A stretch of 64,000 bases of DNA from contig JBNRMS010000068.1 in assembly GCA_050309735.1 (NCBI GenBank), positions 1 through 64,000 of the forward strand, read 5' to 3'. The notes under the pieces were generated by a model. That model was not told the origin of the DNA. It saw only the letters and a program-made list of their open reading frames with translations, and searched no databases. This DNA comes from UMGS1002 sp050309735 (GTDB lineage: Bacteria > Bacillota > Clostridia > Oscillospirales > CAG-272). How positions within the stretch are numbered: position 1 is the stretch's first letter; every line of letters begins with the position of its first letter. This document shows positions 16,385 to 25,026 of the stretch, in pieces. A program made the translations under genes and the position numbers.

Positions 16385-17244
16385 TGAACATGAAATTATT
16401 GCGCATCGGCGACGTTGCCCGGCTTTTTCACCTGAGCGTAAGCAGCCTGCGGCATTACGAGAGCCTCGGCCTGCTTACCCCCGAGTTTGTTGACCCCGAA
16501 ACCGGCTACCGCTATTACAGCGTGCGGCAGTTTGAGGCGCTCAACACCATACGCTATCTGCGCGCACTGGACATGCCGCTTGACGAAATTGCCGATTTTC
16601 TCGGCAACCGTGACGTCTGCCGCATTGAGCAAAAGCTGCGCGACCAAAAGGCCGAGGTCGTACGCCGCAAGGAGGAGCTGGCGCGCATTGAACGCAAAAT
16701 AGACAACCGTCTGCGTATGCTGGCCGATGCCCAAAGCTCCGAGCTTGACACGGTGCGGGTGGTAGAAGCACCGGCCTCCCGCATGGTCTTGATGCAGGAC
16801 TCGCTGAAGATCGACAGCTTTTTCGATATGGAAGCACCCATACGGCGCCTTGAGGCATCTCAGTCCGGGACATCCGGAGCAACCGAGGCTATCGTGTTTC
16901 TCGGCAAGGTCGGCGTCGGCATATCTCCCGACAACCTGAACGCCGGAAGGTTCGGCCAGTACGACAGCATTTTCATTGTGCTTGACGATGAGGACAGCTT
17001 CAGCGGCGAAACGGTCACATTTCCGGCGGCAATGTGCGTCTCGGTGCGCTTTCGCGGCAGTCACAGCGACTCTCCCGCTCAATACCGCAAGCTGATGAAC
17101 TATCTCGCCGCCCACCGGCTGGTGCCGTCCGGATTCTCGCGCGAAATAACCATGATAGATTACGGAATCACCAACGATACGGACAAATTCGTAACCGAGA
17201 TAATGATACCCGTAGGCAACCCGGCACAGGCGGCAGACACATAA
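16384..17244 (+). CDS. MerR-family regulator with GyrI-like effector domain
   Basis: This is a 286-residue activator. The N-terminal MerR winged helix (about 4-75) shows IGDVARLFHLSVSSLRHYES, LGLLTPEF and GYRYYSVRQFEALN. A coiled-coil dimerisation helix (about 80-125) follows, then a GyrI-like multidrug-binding domain (about 135-280). Its ATG overlaps the MATE stop codon. By family precedent (BmrR type), binding of a lipophilic compound lets the dimer activate the promoter at 14949, so that it regulates its own operon. Confidence 0.88.
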   Translation: MNMKLLRIGDVARLFHLSVSSLRHYESLGLLTPEFVDPETGYRYYSVRQFEALNTIRYLRALDMPLDEIADFLGNRDVCRIEQKLRDQKAEVVRRKEELARIERKIDNRLRMLADAQSSELDTVRVVEAPASRMVLMQDSLKIDSFFDMEAPIRRLEASQSGTSGATEAIVFLGKVGVGISPDNLNAGRFGQYDSIFIVLDDEDSFSGETVTFPAAMCVSVRFRGSHSDSPAQYRKLMNYLAAHRLVPSGFSREITMIDYGITNDTDKFVTEIMIPVGNPAQAADT

Positions 17245-17260
17245 ATTAATAAATCTTGTC

Positions 17261-17289
17261 TTGATTTTTCGGGCAATAAGTGTTATCCT
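17261..17289 (+). promoter_or_regulatory. Probable promoter for the acyltransferase gene
   Basis: TTGATT, 17-base spacer, TATCCT, 92 bases before the ATG. Confidence 0.45.
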
Positions 17290-17381
17290 AATGAAAAGCG
17301 GCGCAAGGGCACATAGCGATCGCCCGTACAAAGCTGCGCCGGGTAGACCCACCAACAATCTGTCAAGGAGACATTTTAATA

Positions 17382-18650
17382 ATGAAAATTAAAGTCCGCG
17401 ACCTGCCGCTTGATCAGGTGCTGTCGATACCGCCCGAGCCGCACCTGCGTCCCCGGGTTCCGCGCATGTTTTTCCGCACACTGGTCAAGCTGGCCTCCCA
17501 GCCCGATCTGCGGGCAGTTCACTTCAGCTTTACCTCGCATGGCATGGAAAGGCTCGGTAAGCACGAGCCTGCGCTGATTCTCATGAATCACTCCAGCTTC
17601 ATCGACCTCAAAATCGCTTATGAGATTCTCTACCCGCGGCCGTTCAACATAGTCTGCACCTCGGACGGCTTTGTCGGCAAGCGCTGGCTTATGCGTCAGC
17701 TGGGGTGCATACCGACGCGCAAATTCATGTCCGATATAACACTGGTACGCGACATGATGTACACCGTCCGCAAGCTGCGGTGCTCGATTCTCATGTATCC
17801 CGAGGCCAGCTATTCGTTTGACGGTACCGCAACACCGCTGCCGGACTCACTCGGGCAGTGCCTCAAGCTACTGCGCGTACCGGTGATCATGATACGTACC
17901 TTCGGCGCCTTTGCGCGCGACCCGCTGTACAACAATCTTCAGCTTCGTGACACCACCGTCACAGCGCGGGTGGAGTATCTTCTCTCACCCGACGATATCG
18001 CCGGAAAAACCGTTGACGAGCTTAACGGTATCCTGCGTGAGCAGTTCACCTTCGACAACTTCCGCTGGCAGCAGGAGGCGGGTGTGGCCATACGCGAGCC
18101 GTTCCGCGCGTACGGCCTCAACCGCGTACTGTACAAATGCCCGGTATGCGGCCGGGAGGGATGCATGCAGGGGCACGGAACAACACTTTCATGCTCGTCC
18201 TGCGGGCGGGAATGGGAGCTGACCGAATACGGCAAGCTGCGCTGTCTTAACGGCGAATCGCCCTTTGACCACGTACCGGACTGGTACGCATGGGAGCGCG
18301 AGTGCGTCCGGCGCGAGCTGCTTGACGGGTCATATTCGCTTGACGTGCCGGTCAACATATGCATCATGGTTGACACACGGTGCATTTACCGTGTCGGCAG
18401 CGGGCGGCTGACGCACAGCACAGGAGGCTTTCATCTGAGCGGCTGTGACGGCAAGCTGGACGTATCGCTGGCACCGGCCGACTCATACAGCCTCTATTCG
18501 GACTATTTCTGGTACGAGCTCGGCGACATGATATGCATCGGAGACTCACGCGCGCTGTATTATTGCTTCCCCACCGACGGGCGGGACGTGGTGGCAAAAA
18601 CACGTCTGGCAACCGAGGAATTGTATAAGATCAAGGGAAAAAAGAGATAA
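17382..18650 (+). CDS. PlsC-type acyltransferase with zinc ribbon
   Basis: This is a glycerolipid-type acyltransferase. ILMNHSSFID (about 66-75) carries the NHxxxxD catalytic pair and LMYPEASYSFDG (about 136) is the acceptor-site motif; together they span residues about 45-220. After this comes a Cys4 zinc ribbon (YKCPVCGREGC and LSCSSCGREW, about 250-285) and a C-terminal beta-rich region of about 130 residues not present in standard PlsC. At 422 residues it is clearly longer than the usual 200-260. It precedes the acyl-CoA/acyl-acid ligase gene, which would supply activated fatty acids, so a shared role in fatty-acid incorporation is plausible. The acceptor is unknown. Confidence 0.82.
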   Translation: MKIKVRDLPLDQVLSIPPEPHLRPRVPRMFFRTLVKLASQPDLRAVHFSFTSHGMERLGKHEPALILMNHSSFIDLKIAYEILYPRPFNIVCTSDGFVGKRWLMRQLGCIPTRKFMSDITLVRDMMYTVRKLRCSILMYPEASYSFDGTATPLPDSLGQCLKLLRVPVIMIRTFGAFARDPLYNNLQLRDTTVTARVEYLLSPDDIAGKTVDELNGILREQFTFDNFRWQQEAGVAIREPFRAYGLNRVLYKCPVCGREGCMQGHGTTLSCSSCGREWELTEYGKLRCLNGESPFDHVPDWYAWERECVRRELLDGSYSLDVPVNICIMVDTRCIYRVGSGRLTHSTGGFHLSGCDGKLDVSLAPADSYSLYSDYFWYELGDMICIGDSRALYYCFPTDGRDVVAKTRLATEELYKIKGKKR

Positions 18651-18813
18651 TTAATATAATTTGAAGCCACGGCAAAAAATATTCCCGTATTTTCGAAGCC
18701 AAATATCACTGACCCGTCCGCTGTCTACTGCATTTTCCGAAAAAATGTAGTATAATAGGGTGGGTTTTTGGAGGCGCCTGCCGGCCGGACTCAGTTTTTA
18801 CCGAAAGGGTAAT

Positions 18814-18931
18814 AGCGTGAAAGTTTCTTCCATCTAAAAGTGAAATACACTTTTTCACGCACGAATTTTGCCGAGGCAAAATTCACTGATCACTGTTTGT
18901 ACTGCCGCAAAGCGGCAGAATGGAGATTAAC
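18814..18931 (+). repeat. 118-bp three-hairpin start-codon repeat, copy 2
   Basis: First unit of a head-to-tail pair. It has the same three hairpins and the same AATGGAGATTA end as the copy at 9155. Here it ends in AAC rather than at a start codon and is followed at once by copy 3. A TATAAT at 18751 (weak -35) may be the promoter upstream of both. Confidence 0.92.
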
Positions 18932-19049
18932 AGCGTGAAAGTTGCTTCCATTTAAAAATGAAATACACTTTTTCACGCACGAATTTTGCCGAGGCAAAAT
19001 TCACTGATCACTGTTTGTACTGCCGCAAAGCGGCAGAATGGAGATTAAT
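18932..19049 (+). repeat. 118-bp three-hairpin start-codon repeat, copy 3
   Basis: Second unit of the tandem pair. It ends at the base before the ATG at 19050 and supplies its GGAG ribosome binding site. It differs from copy 2 at only a few bases, one of which weakens the small AAAAGTG/CACTTTT stem to AAAAATG. Confidence 0.92.
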
Positions 19050-20764
19050 ATGCAAAAACATAAAAAAAGCCAGCGCCGCTATACACCGGTGCTGTCCATG
19101 AAGCATTTCTCGCAAATACTGAGAGACAACGGCGACAAGATCCTTTATATGTGGTACGATTCCGAGAGAGTTCTCCACGAAATGACATACCGCGAAATGT
19201 CTGATATAATCCTGCGGCAGGCGGCGGCCTTTATCTCACTCGGCTGGCAGAACCGGCACATCGCCATCATAGGCGAAACATCTCCGTATTGGGTGGCAAC
19301 ATATGTGGCCGCAATAGCATCCAGCAACGTTGCGGTCCCGCTCGACCGTGAACTGGATATTGAGCAGATCGAAGGCTTTCTGACCTTTGCAGAGGTAGAT
19401 GCCGTCGTTTATTCCCGCGCCTTCAACCAAAAATTTGAACACGCCATTGCCGAACACCCTACCGTGTCGCTGTTTATTCCGCTTGAGCCGGACAACGACC
19501 TCCCCTGCCCCGACGGCCACCGTATCACTCCCTATGAAGAACTGCTTGCACTCGGTGACCGGGCACTTGAAGCCGGTGTCACACCGGCAGATCCTACCGA
19601 TATGGAACGAATGGCCGTCATGCTGTTCACCTCGGGCACGACAGGCACCAGCAAATGCGTTATGCTGTGTGAGAAAAACGTGATATGCGCCGTCAACGCG
19701 GCGTGTGAAACGGTTGAGTTTTTCCCCGATGACACCATAGTTTCCACGTTGCCCATACACCACACCTACGAGCTGTGCTGTATGCTGGCCGCCATGAATT
19801 ACGGCATGCACATTGCCATAAACGACTCGCTCAAGCACGTTATGCGCAATTTTTCATATTTCCGTCCCACCGGCCTGATACTGGTGCCGCTTTTTGTCAA
19901 CACCATGTACAAAAAGATCTGGGACGAGGCCAAAAGAAAGAAAAAAGACAAGCTGCTGCGCGTGGCACTTGTGCCTCAGGGCGGCTGCGCAAGGTCGGAA
20001 TAGACCTGCGCGGACTGCTGTTTTCTGACATAAACGGCGCTTTCGGCGGCCGGCTTGTCAAGATAGTCTGCGGCGAAGCGCCGCTCAATCCCGAGATCGC
20101 CGAAAAGTTTGAACAGTTCGGCATAACAATTACCGAGGGCTACGGCATCACCGAATGCTCGCCGCTCATTTCAGTAAATCCCTACTTCGCGCCGAAATCC
20201 GGCTCGGTCGGACCGGCGGTGCCGGGCTGTGAGGTGCGTATTGACGTAGAGCGCATGAATGACGCCGGATTTGAAGAGGGTGAAATACTTGTGCGCGGTG
20301 ACAACGTCATGCTCGGCTACTACAAGCAGCCCGAGCAAACAGCCGAGGTGTTTACGCCTGACGGATTTTTCCGCACCGGTGACGAGGGGTATATGGACAG
20401 TGACGGCTATATATTCATTACCGGGCGCAAAAAGAGTGTTATTGTGCTGGAAAACGGTAAAAACGTGTTCCCGGAGGAAATCGAAGAATATCTGTCGCGG
20501 CTGGACTGCGTTGGAGAAAGTGTTGTGGTCGGCCGTGTCAAGGAGGGCAGTGACTCCGTGATCCTGACCGCGGTGATCTATCCCAACCCCGGCATGTTCC
20601 CGGCGGGCTGTGATCTTGATGCGGCAGCCGAGGTTATACGCAACGAGGTCAACAAGCTCAACCGGACACTTGTCGGCTACAAGCAGATACGTGCGGTCGA
20701 AATTCGGCGTACTGAGTTTGAAAAAACCACGTCGCGTAAGATAAAGCGTCATCTGGTAAAATAA
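19050..20764 (+). pseudogene. AMP-forming acyl-CoA/acyl-acid ligase, one-base frameshift
   Basis: This is an ANL-superfamily ligase that activates fatty acids through acyl-adenylate. Motifs in order: LFTSGTTGTSKCVM (P-loop), TLPIHHTYELC, YGITECSPL (A5), FFRTGDEGYMD (A7) and ITGRKKSVIVLENGKNVFPEEIEE (A8, shown in pieces: GRKKSVIVLENGKN). The first frame stops at 20003. The rest of the protein continues in the +2 frame, and the break lies near 19974, where GTGCCTCAGGG is one base short of the expected reading. No slippery heptamer is present. It is either a recent pseudogene or a sequencing/assembly error; both halves are otherwise perfectly conserved. The last base of the 118-bp repeat touches its start codon. 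Confidence 0.85.
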
Positions 20765-20923
20765 TGGCCGGACAAAGACAGCTGTGCTGTGCCGGAGGTA
20801 ATAATATTGTTGCTGAAGCGACAGCCGCCTGACGCATTACACCGTGTGCGCAGCTGTCCCCCCTTCATGTGAACTGTAAGCCCTTACACCCAAAATCATA
20901 ATAAACGATCAAGGAGCCGCACC

Positions 20924-21607
20924 ATGTTAATGATCCTCAGCGGCGGCGGTGGCTACGCCAAAAACCCCGCGGCATACGAACTGTTTGCAGCCAATGTAGA
21001 TAAGCACCGCCCTGTGCTGTATATTCCCTTCGCTTCGATACCCGAAAATTATAATGAATCTTATGCAAAATTCACGCTGTCCATGGCAAATCTGGGCGTG
21101 TATTCAACCGTTCTGTGCAGCTCTCCCGAATTTTTCAGCCGGTATACGCCCGACGAGATAGGCGGCATATACTGCGCAGGCGGCAACACCTTCCGACTGC
21201 TCAAGCTGCTGAGGGAGTCGGGCGGACTTGACTGGATAGTCAGCTTTCTCCGCCGCGGCGGTACATATATCGGCTCCAGTGCCGGCGCCATAATCGGCGG
21301 TGCCGACATAATGCCCATTATTTATATGGATGCCAACGCCGTTATGCTGAGTGATACCCGCGGAATGGACATGATGGACGGTTATTCAACTATCGCCCAC
21401 TACGGCGATTCGGCCTCCGAGTTCCGCAATAACGAGTGGTTTGCCGCAGTTGATATGCTGGCAACACAGTATAAAAAGCTGATAGCACTGTCGGAAGAAT
21501 CGGCAATAGCTATAACGGACACACGCAAATATGTTGTCGGCGAGCCGTGCCGTGTGTTCATCGACGGCAAGCCACGGGACATAGAAAACGGGTGTGACCT
21601 GCCCTGA
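20924..21607 (+). CDS. Peptidase E-like (S51) protein
   Basis: This is a 227-residue member of the S51/peptidase E family, related to class I glutamine amidotransferases, which cleaves N-terminal Asp-Xaa dipeptides in characterised members. GIYCAGGNTFRLL (about 84) and YIGSSAGAIIGG with the nucleophile serine elbow (about 115-126) are present, and the segment SSAGA is diagnostic. AGGAG lies seven bases before the ATG. It has no signal peptide, so it acts in the cytoplasm. The next gene, a pyridoxal kinase, follows after 33 bases. The substrate is not certain, since many members are uncharacterised. Confidence 0.82.
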   Translation: MLMILSGGGGYAKNPAAYELFAANVDKHRPVLYIPFASIPENYNESYAKFTLSMANLGVYSTVLCSSPEFFSRYTPDEIGGIYCAGGNTFRLLKLLRESGGLDWIVSFLRRGGTYIGSSAGAIIGGADIMPIIYMDANAVMLSDTRGMDMMDGYSTIAHYGDSASEFRNNEWFAAVDMLATQYKKLIALSEESAIAITDTRKYVVGEPCRVFIDGKPRDIENGCDLP

Positions 21608-21640
21608 TTCCGTCACTGCAACACAGAGAGCTTGTTTAAC

Positions 21641-22477
21641 ATGAAAAAAATTCTTGCAATACATGATCTGTCCTGCTTCGGGCGGTGTGCGCTGACGGTC
21701 GTCATGCCCATACTCAGCTCCATGGGGCATCAGGTCGTACCTCTGCCGACCGCACTGCTGTCAACTCACACCGGCGGCTTCAACGATCTGCACTTTCGCG
21801 ATCTGTCCGACGATATGGAGGCAATCATCCGCCATTTTGAACGTCTCGACCTGCATTTCGACGCCATATACAGCGGTTTTCTCGGCAGTGCGCGGCAAAT
21901 CGGCATAGTTTCTGATATAATCAACCGTTTCGGCGACGGTGTGCCTGTCGTAGTCGATCCCGTCATGGGCGACGACGGCAGCCTGTACTCAACCTATAAC
22001 GACGAGCTGGTGGCCGGAATGGGCCGGCTGTGCCGTATGGCGGACATAATCACTCCCAATGTAACCGAGGCCTGTTTTCTGACCGGCAAGCCGCAGATCG
22101 GAGCACTGGAAAACGAACAGCAGGTGTACGAGGCTGCCGACAGCCTGTGCCGAGAGCTGGAAAAACGCTTCGGAACACGGCGTATCGTCGTCACCGGACT
22201 GTGCGCGGGTGACGCAATTTCAAACGCCTGCCTCGATGGCGGAAGCCTGAGGCTGATAAGCGCACCGCGTCTGCCGCGCAGCTTTCCCGGCACAGGAGAG
22301 GTGTTTACCTCGGTGCTGACCGGCATGCTGGTGCACGGGGCGTCACTGTCCACTGCGGCACAGGCCGCGGAGGACTTTACCTTCAAGGTAATAAACCGCT
22401 CGCAGGCCTCGCCCGAGCCGTCACGCAACGGCGTTATGCTTGTTAAAGTATCGGACGAAGTCCGCCACTTCTCTTAA
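21641..22477 (+). CDS. pdxY: Pyridoxamine/pyridoxal kinase
   Basis: This is a ribokinase-fold kinase that phosphorylates pyridoxal or pyridoxamine in vitamin B6 salvage. The 278 residues start MKKILAIHDLSCFGRCALT, typical of the PdxK/PdxY group in Clostridia. TALLSTHTGGF (about 43-53), DPVMGDDGSLYSTY (about 108-121) and TPNVTEACFLTG (about 140) are family motifs. The anion-hole/catalytic segment is LPRSFPGTGEVFTSVLTG (about 213-230), with an aspartate-to-glutamate variation in the GTGD motif (GTGE). The start at MKKIL is chosen over an ATG nine bases upstream because homologues begin there. Confidence 0.85.
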   Translation: MKKILAIHDLSCFGRCALTVVMPILSSMGHQVVPLPTALLSTHTGGFNDLHFRDLSDDMEAIIRHFERLDLHFDAIYSGFLGSARQIGIVSDIINRFGDGVPVVVDPVMGDDGSLYSTYNDELVAGMGRLCRMADIITPNVTEACFLTGKPQIGALENEQQVYEAADSLCRELEKRFGTRRIVVTGLCAGDAISNACLDGGSLRLISAPRLPRSFPGTGEVFTSVLTGMLVHGASLSTAAQAAEDFTFKVINRSQASPEPSRNGVMLVKVSDEVRHFS

Positions 22478-22582
22478 CTGGTGTCCATTGGATCACTTCC
22501 TTTTTGTTGATTTAGTTGGCTTTCAAACGCCTATGTAAGAAAAATCAACAGCATTTACCTCGTGGTCATTTTGTCCGCACGG

Positions 22583-22620
22583 AGTGGTATGGGTCATTTT
22601 GACCCATACCACTTTCTTTT
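22583..22620 (+). terminator. Strong intrinsic terminator in hairpin cluster
   Basis: Perfect 14-base arms AGTGGTATGGGTCA / TGACCCATACCACT around TTT, then TTCTTTTG. It is the first of four hairpins in the 433-base gene-free stretch 22478-22910. The others are GTGGTACGGTTGA at 22627 with an imperfect partner, GGGCGAA/TTCGCCC near 22661, and CCTTGTCGCA/TGCGACAAGG at 22795-22817. This looks like the end of a mobile element. Confidence 0.75.
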
Positions 22621-22790
22621 GTTAAAGTGGTACGGTTGATTTTCAACCAGACCACATCAAGGGGCGAATTTCGCCCGATGAAAATCGCTTGGTTAAAACA
22701 GCCACGTGATTTTGGTGTTCTCCCCCTCACTCTATATCCGACACGAAAACGCGAAATTTGTCCTAAGCCTCAAAAATATTTTTTTGCCTG

Positions 22791-23744
22791 TCAACCTTGT
22801 CGCAAACTGCGACAAGGTAAAAAGAAAAAAGCCATTCCGCACATTCGTCTTTTAAGAACAAATATGGTAGAATGGCTATGTAAAAAATATTGAATTACGG
22901 AGGATGAATTATGGAACTCACTTACACCGAAAGAAACGGCGTTATGTATCCCGACTTGGCTCTCCCCGAGCAGACCAATTACCCCATCGGCAAATACGGC
23001 AGAATGCGCCTCGACTATCTCAAGAAGCACCGCCGCGGTACCTACACCACGCTTCTCACCTCGTGTGCGCTCAATCAGCACCTCTACGAAACTGAGCAGG
23101 AGGCAAAGCGGCAGATCGATATCACCCTCTCCCGGTTGGTAAAAGAACGCGACATCACCGAAGAACTCAAAGCCACAAATGCCGGTTTTGTCCATCATAT
23201 TCTGCACATGCATCTTGACGGTACGCAGGGTGATGTTCAGCCTTTCGGCAATATCCTGATCCCGTTCTCCTTCGACGAGGAGGCGCAAGACCTCAAGCTC
23301 CCTTTCGGTGAACTCAACCGAAAGTGCCGCTCCGATATTCAGCGTAGGTGTGGTGTCGGGGAAAATACGCTCGCCTGCCATGGTTCTGTCAAGGAGTGTA
23401 AGGAATTCCTCTTGTACCACCGTCTTGTACCAAAAGCTATCAACGCCAACGGCTCTTGCTCTTGTAATATAGGTGTATTCGGGTTGGCTCGTGATAACGA
23501 TGATCTTGATTTCGGGATATTTCTTCTTGATAGCCTCGGCGGCATCAATTCCGTTGGCATTCATTGCCGTGCAGACGTCCATCAGAATGAGGTCAACCTT
23601 TCGCTTTGAGACCGATGCTTCCGCAAGAGCTGCAGATATGAGCGTACCGGCGAACTCGTAGTTTTCACTCTGTGAAATGAACATTCCGAGAAGCTGACGG
23701 GCGAAGGGATCGTCGTCAACGATAAGTACCTTGTATTTATCCAT
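22791..23744 (-). CDS. LuxR-type response regulator with replaced C-terminus
   Basis: Residues 1-187 are a NarL/LuxR-type response regulator. The receiver domain has KVLIVDDDPF (acidic pocket), LILMDVCTA (phospho-acceptor Asp about 56), VITSQ and FWYKTV (conserved Lys). A LuxR helix-turn-helix follows (FTERELEVLRLLVEGERDQ, DIAERLNITLRTVKMHVQNM). After MDKTG the normal last helix is lost. The frame continues for about 130 residues through sequence that is antisense to the tnpV fragment (GICGFEFFGDVAFF onward) and has no meaning as a protein. The recognition helix is kept, so partial function is possible. It lies downstream of and overlaps its kinase gene. Confidence 0.8.
   Translation of the reverse strand: MDKYKVLIVDDDPFARQLLGMFISQSENYEFAGTLISAALAEASVSKRKVDLILMDVCTAMNANGIDAAEAIKKKYPEIKIIVITSQPEYTYITRARAVGVDSFWYKTVVQEEFLTLLDRTMAGERIFPDTTPTLNIGAALSVEFTERELEVLRLLVEGERDQDIAERLNITLRTVKMHVQNMMDKTGICGFEFFGDVAFFYQPGEGDIDLPLCLLLSFVEVLIERTRGEKRGVGTAAVLLEIVEAHSAVFADGVIGLLGESQVGIHNAVSFGVSEFHNSSSVIQYFLHSHSTIFVLKRRMCGMAFFFLPCRSLRQG
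22911..23182 (+). pseudogene. tnpV: Truncated tnpV (transposon-encoded protein)
   Basis: Residues 1-90 match TnpV, a small protein carried by Tn4451-like and other clostridial mobile elements: MELTYTERNGVMYPDLALPE, GKYGRMRLDYLKKHR and LVKERDITEELKAT. The usual C-terminal third (after the ELKA segment) is missing. At about 23182 the reading frame runs on into the antisense strand of the response regulator gene. GGAGG precedes the ATG. The function of TnpV is poorly defined. This is a remnant that marks a deletion or insertion junction. Confidence 0.8.
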
Positions 23745-25026
23745 TTTGGTTGCCTCCTTCCTTGGGAAGTGTAATGATAAGCGAAAATCTCGGTGTGGAT
23801 TTTACTACCATAGAGCCACCGAGTCTTGTAGCTCTGTTACGCAGAGAGGAAAGACCGCCACCCTCGACGATATCGCCCTTGGGGAGCGCACCGTCGTTTT
23901 CATAGGTGATGGAGATCTCGTTTTCGGTTTCTCGCGCCGTGATATAGAGTGTTTTTGCATCTGCGTGGCGAACACCGTTGACGAGGCATTCCACCGCCGC
24001 CATGAGACACAGAGCGGTTTGCTTTTTATCGGTGGGAAACTCTCCCGAAAGCTCGACCTTAACGCCCGAGTTGTGGGCAGAGTCAAGGAAGTCGGAAAGG
24101 AGCATATCCTCGTCGGTGTAGCTCGCTTCACGAATGAGCATTGCCACGTTCTTTTTCCAAATGAAGATGGGGGCATTGGAGCTGTCTGTTTCGTTAAGAA
24201 CGTATCTTCTTGTGATGAGAAGTGCCTGACCAAGCTCACGATGTATTTCTGCTTTGATATCAACACGCTCTCTTGCTCTCGTCAGCTCATCCACCTGCTC
24301 ACCGTATTCACGGAGTCGCTTGTTGATAACAGAAAGCTCTGCAATGCGGATTTTCAGTTCTTGGTTGATGTCCGAGAGGTCGGTGGTATCTGCCGCAACG
24401 AGCTGTATCACATCTTCAAGCTCGGCACGTGAGAACGTCCACACTTTGCCATCGGTAAGACGGAACGAGGGATGCTCACCTGATGAAATTCTTTCGATTT
24501 CGGGTAATACCTCGCCCTCTGTGAGTATCTCCCAAAAGAGCTTTGCGTTCTGCAGATCTCTGCCCACGATCTTGAAGCAGAGGCCTTCCATCGTGTTGTT
24601 GACAAGCACGGTCTTTCCGTTTTCCAGATAGAAGCAAAGACCTGTCGGGAGCTTGTCAAGGCTCTCCTTGATGGATGCACGGGAGAGGTTTGTTTTTCTG
24701 AATTTGAGGTCGGACAGATATGCGAATACAAGGTAGCCGAAGCTTACAAGAAGCAGCAAAATGCAAACAATAATAGGCATTTCGCACACATTTTTCACGA
24801 GTTCGGGCAATTCACGGGAGAATTTTGTGGCTCTTGCTTCGGTTGCGAACATCACGCAGAAGAAGGTATTTACCGCCATAACGACAGGCAGAAGAACCTT
24901 TGCGTGAAGAAGTTGCTTTCTCTTTACGAGTCTGATAAAGAGCACGACGGCGGCATTGGCACAGACGAACAGAAGCGTCATCAGAAGCGCGCGGAGTGGG
25001 ATACCAAGTCCGTAGTAGTTCATCAT
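23737..25026 (-). CDS. Membrane sensor histidine kinase
   Basis: This is a 429-residue two-component sensor kinase. Three hydrophobic helices lie at about 10-33, 43-62 and 83-103. A PAS-like segment (LPTGLCFYLENGKTVLVNNT, about 125-210) and a coiled coil (about 215-250) follow. The phospho-acceptor region EIHRELGQALLITRRY (His about 258) precedes a HATPase domain with N box ECLVNGVRHAD and G box VEGGGLSSLRNRATRLGG. It overlaps the response regulator start by eight bases and the upstream sensor gene by four, so the three are one operon. The signal is unknown. Confidence 0.88.
   Translation of the reverse strand: MMNYYGLGIPLRALLMTLLFVCANAAVVLFIRLVKRKQLLHAKVLLPVVMAVNTFFCVMFATEARATKFSRELPELVKNVCEMPIIVCILLLLVSFGYLVFAYLSDLKFRKTNLSRASIKESLDKLPTGLCFYLENGKTVLVNNTMEGLCFKIVGRDLQNAKLFWEILTEGEVLPEIERISSGEHPSFRLTDGKVWTFSRAELEDVIQLVAADTTDLSDINQELKIRIAELSVINKRLREYGEQVDELTRARERVDIKAEIHRELGQALLITRRYVLNETDSSNAPIFIWKKNVAMLIREASYTDEDMLLSDFLDSAHNSGVKVELSGEFPTDKKQTALCLMAAVECLVNGVRHADAKTLYITARETENEISITYENDGALPKGDIVEGGGLSSLRNRATRLGGSMVVKSTPRFSLIITLPKEGGNQNG

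Noticed and set aside
16396..17358. 320-codon minus-strand reading frame opposite the MerR gene
   Set aside because: Antisense to a clear MerR regulator with all its motifs; no protein features of its own.
19960..20000. Programmed frameshift in the acyl-CoA ligase
   Set aside because: No slippery heptamer, stem or internal SD is visible at the break, and the family is not known to use recoding.
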